Source of the DNA: CBFDBF01 sp050287965
GTDB taxonomy: Bacteria; Pseudomonadota; Gammaproteobacteria; Chromatiales; Chromatiaceae
Assembly: GCA_050287965.1 (NCBI GenBank)
Contig: JBNKCX010000022.1
Span: 1-18,192 of the forward strand
Length of the DNA: 18,192 bases
Direction: 5' to 3'
The position numbers and the translations under genes are program-made. Below the pieces are notes generated by a model. That model had not been told where the DNA came from. It worked only from the letters and a program-made list of their open reading frames with translations, and did not search any database. Below are positions 1-5,613 of this stretch, one piece after another; position 1 is the first letter of the stretch; every line of letters starts with the position of its first letter.

Positions 1-246
1 CCCCATGTGTATATGTATGGGCGGAAAGCTTACTTTCTCCATTAGTTGATTCTCTGCTGTGAAGTGGGCCTCAGTATGTTCCAATAACTGCTGGAATAGT
101 TCAGTGAATTCATCGTCGTCGGCGCAACCTAGGCTGTTGACTAGGGCTATGAACTCCTGATGGGTTGCATCCATCGAATCAACACCCAGGCAGTAGTGTG
201 GTTTCGTGGGATCGATCAGTTGTGTTTTTTTATCAGCTTTTAACAA
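1..246 (-). CDS. Bacteriohemerythrin-like protein, C-terminal part cut by window edge
   Basis: This reading frame runs off the left edge and has no stop in the window. It reads LGVDSMDATHQEF, then an acidic stretch, then LLEHTEAHFTAENQLMEKV and FPPIHIHMG. The H-x-x-x-E and HxxxHFxxE spacings are those of di-iron hemerythrin domains, which bind O2 reversibly in the cytoplasm. The start is uncertain. The TTG at 246-244 overlaps the stop of the upstream helix-hairpin-helix gene and is my best choice; the ATG at 174 would remove conserved N-terminal sequence. It probably forms an operon with that gene. Near nif genes a role in O2 buffering is plausible, but that is inference. Confidence 0.75.
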   Translation of the reverse strand, partial: MLKADKKTQLIDPTKPHYCLGVDSMDATHQEFIALVNSLGCADDDEFTELFQQLLEHTEAHFTAENQLMEKVSFPPIHIHMG

Positions 247-521
247 TGGTTTTTTCTTTGTTGTGTATACTTCCACCAGGCCTTGGGCTCACCACCGTTG
301 ATAAAGTCCGTGATGGAGAGAAATACATCAATAACGCACGGGTCGTGCTTATGACCTGATATTTTGCACAACTGATCGTACATATCATAGGCCGACCTTC
401 CCAAAAGTTGACCGGGTTCCGAGACACCCAACAGTTGCAGGTCTTTAGCCATGGCTGGACCGATATTTGGAAGGTCAGTTAGAGACTTAACTTTCTCTCT
501 TTTGACTTTGGTGGGGTTCAT
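240..521 (-). CDS. Helix-hairpin-helix protein, Cdd1 (pathogenicity locus) family
   Basis: A 93-residue protein. Residues about 14-40 carry a helix-hairpin-helix-like segment (LTDLPNIGPAMAKDLQLLGV). They are followed by MYDQLCKISGHKHDPCVIDV and a C-terminal GGEPKAWWKYTQ, the pattern I associate with the Cdd1/'pathogenicity locus' family. Helix-hairpin-helix motifs usually contact DNA without sequence specificity; the cellular role of this family is not established. AAAGGAG lies about 12 bases upstream of the ATG. Its stop overlaps the probable start of the hemerythrin gene, so the two are likely co-transcribed. The family name is from recognition of sequence, not a search. Confidence 0.8.
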   Translation of the reverse strand: MNPTKVKREKVKSLTDLPNIGPAMAKDLQLLGVSEPGQLLGRSAYDMYDQLCKISGHKHDPCVIDVFLSITDFINGGEPKAWWKYTQQRKNHC

Positions 522-547
522 TGTTTATAGCGCTCCTTTGCAGTCAA

Positions 548-587
548 AGTATCTGCTTTCACGGATACAACGGTCAAGACGTTGTAT
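548..587 (-). promoter_or_regulatory. Predicted sigma70-type promoter with overlapping dyad operator
   Basis: On the minus strand TTGACC (577-572) is separated by 18 bases from GATACT (553-548), a fair -35/-10 pair upstream of the helix-hairpin-helix/hemerythrin genes. A perfect 8-bp inverted repeat, ATACAACG (565-572) and CGTTGTAT (580-587), flanks and overlaps the -35 box. That position suits a repressor site. The regulator is unknown; the dyad does not match FNR or NifA sites. Confidence 0.4.
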
Positions 588-631
588 GACGGAGTTTTGT
601 TTCTTCTGTGTGGGAACCAATAGAAAGTAGT

Positions 632-657
632 TGTAGGAGCCCAGTCCTCTGGGCGAT
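632..657 (+). repeat. REP-like palindromic element, copy 1
   Basis: TGTAGGAGC is followed by the hairpin GCCCAG-tcct-CTGGGC (639-654) and then GAT. The identical 26-base unit recurs at 18035-18060. The layout GTAGGAGC-stem-loop-GCGA resembles Pseudomonas-type REP sequences. It lies in the 275-base gap between the helix-hairpin-helix gene and the SIR2-like gene, where I see no coding sequence. Confidence 0.7.
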
Positions 658-765
658 ATGTTGCCTAATACGAAACAAGGTATGAATGTTATAGATCTAA
701 GTTGTGGAAAGTCGTCGCTCTCGAACATCCTGTTCTCCGCGACACTCGCACATCCATGTGTTTCG

Positions 766-790
766 CGCACGCGGGAGCTGGCTCCTATAG
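766..790 (-). repeat. REP-like palindrome, inverse orientation, diverged
   Basis: Read on the minus strand this gives TATAGGAGC followed by a short GGAGC/GCTCC palindrome and GCGTGCG, like the head of a REP unit. It points toward copy 1 in inverse orientation about 110 bases away, and lies just after the stop of the SIR2-like gene. The match is partial. Confidence 0.35.
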
Positions 791-796
791 GCGCGC

Positions 797-1660
797 TCAA
801 GCCTCTACCGCTACACCGGTCGCCATCGCAAGCAGATCTCCGATATCCGCCTCTATGATCTCTATCCCCATCTTTTTGCAGAAGCGTTGCTCCTTGGCGT
901 TCGGTTCCGGGATCAGTGCATATCCGGCCGGTTCGTCGGCTGCATAGATAATGTCGGACAGAACCATGCGTTCAGTGTCGCGGGTCATGCGCAGTCCCAG
1001 GAACAGATACTGCTTTCCCTTACGATACTCTTTCAGGAACGATGGAATAGCGAAGCCGCCCATGAGTTCGGTGATGTAGTCCACATAGTCGGCATCGGAC
1101 GCGATGTAGGTCGCGTCCGGCAGCGGGCTGCCCATGGGTTTGAACAGGATGGGTAGGGTAGGGTCCACCTCGGATTGGTCGATCTCTTTGTCCGAATATT
1201 TTTCACCGTCATAGTGATGGATGCGGAAACGGTAATCGGTGCCGGCGATACGGGATATTCCGCGTATCAAAATATGGGGGGTGTCGCTATAGCTCTCCTG
1301 CAACTGGGTATCGCGGTTAATGTCTACCACATAGTTCGGTTTGGTTGACCGCAGCCAGTTATGCAGCGGCGCGCGGGTCCAGCTGCGTTGGCCGTAGGTG
1401 CTATCAAGAAACCTGGTTACTGCAGCGCGGCCGCGCTTGTGTTCGATATTCATGGCGGCGCGGGGGAACTCATACATCAGGCGCGGTGCCATGGGTCTGC
1501 CACCGTTCATGGCCAGGATCAGGCTGTCACTGTCTGCAGGTATGGGTTCGCCGTTCTCACGGTCGGTGACCCCGGCCAGTGCGCCAAAGCCCAGGTAGGG
1601 GACTATCTGGTTACTCTGGATGCCGGCTATTAGTTGTTCCATGGTTATTGTGCTCATCAT
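797..1660 (-). CDS. Degenerate SIR2-like domain protein, nif-regulated
   Basis: A 287-residue protein. Layout matches SIR2-like NAD-binding domains: an N-terminal glycine-rich loop (IVPYLGFGALAG, residues 19-30), PLHNWL near 98, a DINRDTQLQE segment near 113-122 where the family has its N-Y-D motif, then ILFKPMGS (171-178), ASDADYVDYI (187-196) and YLFLGLRMTRDTER (218-231), typical of the SIR2_2 class. Two hallmark sites are altered: the GAG-type loop reads GFG, and the KLHG histidine is replaced (KPMG). Deacylase or NADase chemistry is therefore doubtful. AAAAGG precedes the first of two ATGs. It lies downstream of draT but has its own sigma54 promoter and NifA-type site. Function unknown; NAD sensing or a role with DraT is inference. 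Confidence 0.75.
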   Translation of the reverse strand: MMSTITMEQLIAGIQSNQIVPYLGFGALAGVTDRENGEPIPADSDSLILAMNGGRPMAPRLMYEFPRAAMNIEHKRGRAAVTRFLDSTYGQRSWTRAPLHNWLRSTKPNYVVDINRDTQLQESYSDTPHILIRGISRIAGTDYRFRIHHYDGEKYSDKEIDQSEVDPTLPILFKPMGSPLPDATYIASDADYVDYITELMGGFAIPSFLKEYRKGKQYLFLGLRMTRDTERMVLSDIIYAADEPAGYALIPEPNAKEQRFCKKMGIEIIEADIGDLLAMATGVAVEA

Positions 1661-1673
1661 TCTACCTTTTAAC

Positions 1674-1813
1674 CCCCTCTCCCCTGTGGGGAGAGGGCTG
1701 GGGTGAGGGGGTAAGGCTCAAAAATCAACCCTCACCCTAACGCTCGGCTTTGGCCTCCTGCGTCGCCCTACCTCCTCCATCCCTGGAGTCGTCTCCCAAT
1801 CTTGGGAGAGGGG
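1674..1813 (-). repeat. 140-bp MITE-like inverted-repeat element in the SIR2-like leader
   Basis: Perfect 10-bp terminal inverted repeats, CCCCTCTCCC (1674-1683) and GGGAGAGGGG (1804-1813), bound a region with three further hairpins: 1675-1697 (10-bp stem, TGT loop), 1775-1788 (CTCCA/TGGAG) and 1792-1809 (TCTCCCAA/TTGGGAGA). Internal GGGGTGAGGGGG and CCCTCACCCTA segments also pair. No coding sequence is evident. It fills nearly the whole predicted 5' leader of the SIR2-like transcript. Elements of this look are common in proteobacterial intergenic DNA. Confidence 0.65.
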
Positions 1814-1826
1814 ATATTCATTCGAG

Positions 1827-1842
1827 AGCAATAACGGGGCCA
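1827..1842 (-). promoter_or_regulatory. Sigma54 (-24/-12) promoter for the SIR2-like gene
   Basis: Minus strand TGGCCCCGTTATTGCT: GG (1841-1840) and GC (1829-1828) are separated by exactly 10 bases, with TGGC and TTGCT elements intact. Transcription would begin near 1816, giving a leader of about 155 bases. A NifA-type site and an IHF-type site lie upstream in proper order, which raises confidence. Confidence 0.65.
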
Positions 1843-1861
1843 GCTTTGCTATATGTATATT

Positions 1862-1874
1862 AATCAGATAGTTA
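1862..1874 (+). promoter_or_regulatory. IHF-type site between NifA site and promoter
   Basis: AATCAG-ATAG-TTA fits the IHF consensus WATCARNNNNTTR in an AT-rich stretch. It sits between the TGT-N10-ACA element (1929-1944) and the -24/-12 promoter (1827-1842), where IHF bends DNA in nif promoters. Confidence 0.45.
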
Positions 1875-1928
1875 TGAAATCAATGGGTGTAATATTGTTG
1901 AGAATGGTACGGAGATAAACCGGGCGAT

Positions 1929-1944
1929 TGTCGCAATCGCTACA
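1929..1944 (-). promoter_or_regulatory. NifA upstream activating site (TGT-N10-ACA) for the SIR2-like gene
   Basis: TGT-N10-ACA is exact here and reads as TGT-N10-ACA on both strands. Its centre is about 120 bases upstream of the predicted start near 1816. It overlaps a perfect 7-bp hairpin (GCGATTG/CAATCGC, 1924-1940) just after the draT stop, which might also attenuate draT read-through, although no T-run follows. Confidence 0.6.
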
Positions 1945-1948
1945 AAGC

Positions 1949-2785
1949 CTAGAAGCTGTGTATCTTCACCTCATATACGCCGCCGATGACCAGATGTTCA
2001 TCTTCCCCATGCAGACAGCCGGGGATCAGGTTGGCGAAGAACATGACTTTCTCTTTGGGGATATCCGCCTCCAGGATGTAGTCACCGAACTCGTCGGCGC
2101 GCTCACGTTCACTGGTGAAGGAGTTGAGATTGTTCAACAGCACCTGGTCGTGTTTGTCCTCACCCTTGAGTAGTACCTCATGCTCATCCAGCCTATTGAT
2201 CCCGCGATAGAGTCGAATGTGGGTCTGGTCCGGTAGCTGTCGCGACAGTTCATACTGGCAATAGCTGTAGAGCAGATCCAGCTGGGCCTCAAGGGCATTG
2301 GTGCCGTAGAGTCCAGTGCTACGGTCATACAGGAAGCGGTGATAGTTGTCGTTGTCATCCTGATGCATGGGTCCGCGGTGGAATCTGGTCAGCAGGCCGA
2401 AGCGGGATTCGACCCAGCTCTTCAGTACCGCGCCTTCGCGGCTGTTGGCATCGAAGAACCAGCCGCGCACCATGCGCAGGTAATTGGCCTTGCGCCGTTT
2501 GCTCTTCTTGGTTGCACCCGCTTCGTCCAGCTGATGCAGTACAAAATGCACTGTCATGTAATCCTGGAAGCGTTCCGCACGCTCCTGGGGATGCTCAATC
2601 TCGTTCAACTGCCGGAACAGATCGGCATGCAGGGTCGCTATGTTGTCTATCTCTATAGCTACCGGGTGCTGCTGAAAACGCAGGCTGCCGACGATCACCG
2701 GGGGGATGTTGCAACGGTTCACCGGCAGTCGGGCCGAGGCCGGCAGGGTGGTCGTTTTTGTCTCTGTTTCTCTGTGATGATTCAT
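1949..2785 (-). CDS. draT: NAD+-dinitrogen-reductase ADP-ribosyltransferase
   Basis: A 278-residue cytoplasmic enzyme that transfers ADP-ribose from NAD+ to an arginine of NifH, switching nitrogenase off when ammonium appears or energy falls. The N-terminal LPVNRCNIPPVIVGSLRFQQHP is characteristic of DraT. The R-S-E features of ADP-ribosyltransferases are visible: LYRG (Arg194), NSFTSERERADEFGDYI (221-237), and an E-x-E in HGEDEHLV (259-266). The length fits the family. The gene is divergent from nifH, whose product carries the target arginine. The start codon lacks a good ribosome binding site and overlaps the nifH NifA site. The reversing enzyme gene draG is not in the window. Confidence 0.93.
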   Translation of the reverse strand: MNHHRETETKTTTLPASARLPVNRCNIPPVIVGSLRFQQHPVAIEIDNIATLHADLFRQLNEIEHPQERAERFQDYMTVHFVLHQLDEAGATKKSKRRKANYLRMVRGWFFDANSREGAVLKSWVESRFGLLTRFHRGPMHQDDNDNYHRFLYDRSTGLYGTNALEAQLDLLYSYCQYELSRQLPDQTHIRLYRGINRLDEHEVLLKGEDKHDQVLLNNLNSFTSERERADEFGDYILEADIPKEKVMFFANLIPGCLHGEDEHLVIGGVYEVKIHSF

Positions 2786-2788
2786 ACA
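2773..2788 (+). promoter_or_regulatory. NifA upstream activating site for nifH
   Basis: TGT-GATGATTCAT-ACA is an exact TGT-N10-ACA element ending 99 bases before the -24 GG of the nifH promoter. It overlaps the draT start codon (2785-2783), so NifA bound here would sit at the 5' end of draT. Confidence 0.7.
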
Positions 2789-2791
2789 ATT

Positions 2792-2842
2792 TTATGGTTT
2801 TTGTAGGGAACCGCACCAAGGGTTCGGATGAGACCTTAACAC
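2792..2842 (-). CDS. Possible 16-residue leader peptide upstream of draT
   Basis: AAAGGAG (2854-2848) lies 5 bases before a GTG that opens a 16-codon frame (begins MLRSHPNPWCG) ending in TAA. Six bases follow before the draT ATG, in the same frame. Because draT itself has no convincing ribosome binding site, reinitiation from this leader is possible. It could equally be chance. Confidence 0.25.
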   Translation of the reverse strand: MLRSHPNPWCGSLQKP

Positions 2843-2886
2843 TATTTCTCCTTTAAAAACAGTAGCTAATACGATTATTTCCAAAT

Positions 2887-2902
2887 TGGCACGCCCCTTG
2901 CT
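2887..2902 (+). promoter_or_regulatory. Sigma54 (-24/-12) promoter of nifH
   Basis: TGGCACGCCCCTTGCT matches the sigma54 consensus TGGCACGNNNNTTGCW throughout, with GG (2888-2889) and GC (2900-2901) 10 bases apart. Transcription would start near 2912, about 60 bases before nifH. Confidence 0.92.
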
Positions 2903-2972
2903 GATAAGGGGGTGTCCGGGCGTATTGTGGTTAATGCGCTCAATCAGATTACTCATTGTAAGGAGAAATATC

Positions 2973-3866
2973 ATGGCGTTGCGTCAATGTGCAATTTACG
3001 GCAAAGGTGGTATCGGTAAATCCACCACTACACAGAACTTGGTGGCCGGTCTGGCTGAGCTGGGTAAGAAGGTTATGATCGTCGGCTGTGATCCTAAGGC
3101 TGACTCCACCCGTCTGATTCTGCACTCCAAGGCGCAGAACACCATCATGGAGATGGCGGCTGAGGCCGGTACCGTGGAAGACCTGGAACTGGAAGATGTA
3201 TTGAAGACCGGTTACGGCGACATCAAGTGTGTTGAGTCCGGTGGTCCAGAGCCGGGTGTGGGTTGCGCCGGTCGTGGTGTTATCACCGCCATCAACTTCC
3301 TGGAAGAAGAGGGTGCCTATGAAGAGGACCTCGACTTCGTATTCTATGACGTACTGGGCGACGTGGTGTGTGGTGGATTCGCCATGCCGATTCGTGAGAA
3401 CAAGGCCCAGGAGATCTACATCGTGGTATCCGGCGAGATGATGGCCATGTACGCCGCCAACAACATCTCCAAGGGTATCGTGAAATACGCCAACTCCGGT
3501 GGTGTACGTCTGGCCGGTCTGATCTGTAACTCCCGTAACACCGACCGCGAAGATGAGCTGATCATCGCCCTGGCCGAGAAGCTGGGTACCCAGATGATCC
3601 ACTTCGTTCCTCGTGACAACGTGGTACAGCGTGCCGAGATCCGTCGTATGACCGTGATCGAGTATGACCCGAGCGCCAATCAGGCCGACGAGTATCGCAC
3701 CCTGGCCCAGAAGGTCATCGACAACCAGAAGTTCGTCATCCCAACCCCTTGCACCATGGATGAGCTGGAAGATCTGCTGATGGAGTTCGGCATCATGGAG
3801 GAAGAGGATGAGAGCATCATCGGTCAGACCGCTGCTTCAGAGGGTGTTGCGGTACCTGCTCCTTAA
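2973..3866 (+). CDS. nifH: Nitrogenase iron protein (dinitrogenase reductase)
   Basis: A 297-residue ATPase that delivers electrons to the MoFe protein. The P-loop GKGGIGKS begins at residue 10. The two 4Fe-4S ligand cysteines lie in GVGCAGRG and DVVCGGFAMP. The arginine in CAGRG is the known DraT target (Arg100 in A. vinelandii numbering), which matches the presence of draT next door. The protein aligns without gaps to A. vinelandii NifH over most of its length. I chose the ATG at 2973 because TAAGGAG (2959-2965) precedes it and MALRQCAIYGKGG is the family N-terminus; the longer upstream frame is not supported. It is the first gene of the nifHDK transcript. Confidence 0.98.
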   Translation: MALRQCAIYGKGGIGKSTTTQNLVAGLAELGKKVMIVGCDPKADSTRLILHSKAQNTIMEMAAEAGTVEDLELEDVLKTGYGDIKCVESGGPEPGVGCAGRGVITAINFLEEEGAYEEDLDFVFYDVLGDVVCGGFAMPIRENKAQEIYIVVSGEMMAMYAANNISKGIVKYANSGGVRLAGLICNSRNTDREDELIIALAEKLGTQMIHFVPRDNVVQRAEIRRMTVIEYDPSANQADEYRTLAQKVIDNQKFVIPTPCTMDELEDLLMEFGIMEEEDESIIGQTAASEGVAVPAP

Positions 3867-3918
3867 TTGGCGGCTGCAGCGAAACGATTAATTTGTAGTG
3901 TTACTTCCATTGCCCGTA

Positions 3919-3950
3919 GTCCACAGATTGGTGGCGCGGGATAGGAGAAA
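3919..3950 (+). promoter_or_regulatory. Shared leader element before nifD
   Basis: GTCCACAGATTGGTGGCGCG (3919-3938) followed by an AGGAGAAA ribosome binding site is repeated exactly over 20 bases before nifK (5580-5599), at nearly the same distance from each start codon. Confidence 0.65.
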
Positions 3951-3953
3951 GTT

Positions 3954-5414
3954 ATGTCAACTATGACGAAAGAAGAGACCGCAGCCCTCATTCAGGAGGT
4001 GCTGGAAGTCTATCCGGAAAAGGCGAAAGAAGACCGCGCCAAGCATCTTACGGTCAATGATCAATCGGTGGAGCAGTCCAAGAAGTGCATCACCTCCAAC
4101 CGTAAATCCTTGCCCGGTGTCATGACCATTCGTGGTTGTGCCTACGCCGGCTCCAAGGGTGTGGTGTGGGGTCCCATCAAAGACATGATCCACATCTCCC
4201 ACGGTCCGGTCGGCTGTGGTCAGTACTCTCGCGCAGGACGCCGCAACTATTATGTTGGGGCCACGGGAGTGAACACCTTCGGCACCATGAACTTCACCTC
4301 TGACTTTCAGGAGAAGGACATTGTGTTCGGAGGTGACAAGAAGCTGGCCAAACTGATCGATGAGGCGGAGCAGTTGTTCCCCCTGAGCAAGGGCATCTCG
4401 GTTCAGTCCGAGTGTCCCATCGGCCTGATCGGTGACGATATCGAGGCGGTAGCAAAGACGGTTGCCAAAGAGATCAATAAGCCGGTAGTTCCGGTGCGCT
4501 GTGAAGGTTTCCGTGGCGTTTCTCAGTCACTGGGTCACCACATCGCCAACGACGCCATCCGCGATCACATGCTTGGAAAAGAGCAGGAGGAAGCCGGTCC
4601 TTATGATGTGGCTATCCTCGGTGACTACAACATCGGTGGTGATGCCTGGTCCTCGCGTATCCTGCTGGAAGAGATGGGTCTCAATGTGGTCGCCCAGTGG
4701 TCCGGTGACGGCACCGTGGCCGAGATGGAGCGCACTCCGGCGGTGAAACTGAACCTGCTGCACTGTTACCGCTCCATGAACTACATTTCCCGCCACATGG
4801 AAGAGAAGTTCGGAATACCCTGGATGGAATACAACTTCTTCGGTCCCACCAAGATCGCCGAGTCCCTGCGCGCTATTGCAGAGAAGTTCGATGACAAGAT
4901 CAAAGAGGGCGCGGAGAAGGTTATTGCGAAGTACACGGCCGAGTATGAGGCGGTGATCGCCAAGTACAAGCCGCGTCTGGAAGGCAAGAAGGTGATGCTC
5001 TACGTCGGCGGTCTGCGTCCACGTCACATCATCGGCGCCTACGAAGATCTGGGCATGGAAGTGGTCGGTACCGGCTACGAGTTCGCTCACAACGACGACT
5101 ACGACCGCACCATCAAGGATATGGGTAACGCCACCCTGATCTACGATGACGTGACCGGCTACGAATTCGAGGAGTTCGTAAAGAAGGTCAAACCTGACCT
5201 GATCGGTTCCGGTATCAAGGAGAAGTACATCTTCCAGAAGATGGGCATCCCCTTCCGCCAGATGCACTCCTGGGATTACTCGGGCCCCTATCACGGCTAT
5301 GACGGCTTCGCCATCTTCGCCCGCGATATGGATATGACCCTGAACAATCCCTGCTGGAACAAGCTGCAGGCCCCCTGGCTGAAGAAAGAGGAATCGGCGA
5401 AAGCCGCGGCATGA
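3954..5414 (+). CDS. nifD: Nitrogenase MoFe protein alpha chain
   Basis: A 486-residue subunit of the alpha2beta2 MoFe protein, which reduces N2. P-cluster cysteines are visible in IRGCAYAGSKG, GPVGCGQYS and QSECPIGLIGDD. The FeMo-cofactor cysteine is in LLHCYRSMNY and the cofactor histidine in RQMHSWDYSGPYHG, matching alpha-Cys275 and alpha-His442 of A. vinelandii. The GRRNYY region with the conserved arginine is intact. The length is close to the usual 480-492. The ATG follows TAGGAGAAA by a short spacer. It lies 87 bases after nifH, and its 3' gap holds an unusual inverted-repeat element before nifK. Confidence 0.98.
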   Translation: MSTMTKEETAALIQEVLEVYPEKAKEDRAKHLTVNDQSVEQSKKCITSNRKSLPGVMTIRGCAYAGSKGVVWGPIKDMIHISHGPVGCGQYSRAGRRNYYVGATGVNTFGTMNFTSDFQEKDIVFGGDKKLAKLIDEAEQLFPLSKGISVQSECPIGLIGDDIEAVAKTVAKEINKPVVPVRCEGFRGVSQSLGHHIANDAIRDHMLGKEQEEAGPYDVAILGDYNIGGDAWSSRILLEEMGLNVVAQWSGDGTVAEMERTPAVKLNLLHCYRSMNYISRHMEEKFGIPWMEYNFFGPTKIAESLRAIAEKFDDKIKEGAEKVIAKYTAEYEAVIAKYKPRLEGKKVMLYVGGLRPRHIIGAYEDLGMEVVGTGYEFAHNDDYDRTIKDMGNATLIYDDVTGYEFEEFVKKVKPDLIGSGIKEKYIFQKMGIPFRQMHSWDYSGPYHGYDGFAIFARDMDMTLNNPCWNKLQAPWLKKEESAKAAA

Positions 5415-5422
5415 CACTGCTC

Positions 5423-5530
5423 GCCACAGAGACACAGAGTTCACAGAGAGGATGAATGGTGATTTTTGCAAGAACACACGGCAATTCGGGTATCAGTTCA
5501 ATATCTCTGCGTCTTCTATGCCTCTGTGGC
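5423..5530 (+). repeat. 108-bp MITE-like inverted repeat in the nifD-nifK gap
   Basis: Arms 5423-5449 (begins GCCACAGAGACACAGAG) and 5504-5530 (ends CCTCTGTGGC) are inverted repeats of 27 bases matching at 21 positions, with the outer 9 bases perfect. The centre has no coding sequence. CACAGAGACACAGAG-type repeats occur widely in bacterial intergenic DNA. Transcribed, it would form a long hairpin between two genes whose products are needed 1:1. Confidence 0.65.
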
Positions 5531-5579
5531 AGAAATGAGGGTAAGCGTTCAGCCGAACTATTGATTATCTAACTCGTCT

Positions 5580-5610
5580 GTCCACAGATTGGTGGCGCGA
5601 GAGGAGAAAT
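5580..5610 (+). promoter_or_regulatory. Shared leader element before nifK
   Basis: GTCCACAGATTGGTGGCGCG (5580-5599) plus AGAGGAGAAAT copies the leader found before nifD at 3919-3950. It supplies the nifK ribosome binding site. Confidence 0.65.
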
Positions 5611-5613
5611 GAA

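Noticed and set aside
525..800. 91-codon minus-strand frame in the gap before the SIR2-like gene
   Set aside because: It covers the REP units and promoter region, has no recognisable domain, and its composition reflects repeat sequence.
2812..2827. Second NifA site upstream of nifH (TGT-N10-ACC)
   Set aside because: The last base of the right half-site does not match, and an exact site lies at 2773-2788.
2886..2972. N-terminal extension of NifH by 29 residues
   Set aside because: It begins inside the sigma54 promoter, upstream of the expected transcription start, and the family N-terminus MALRQCAIYGKGG starts at 2973 with a good ribosome binding site.
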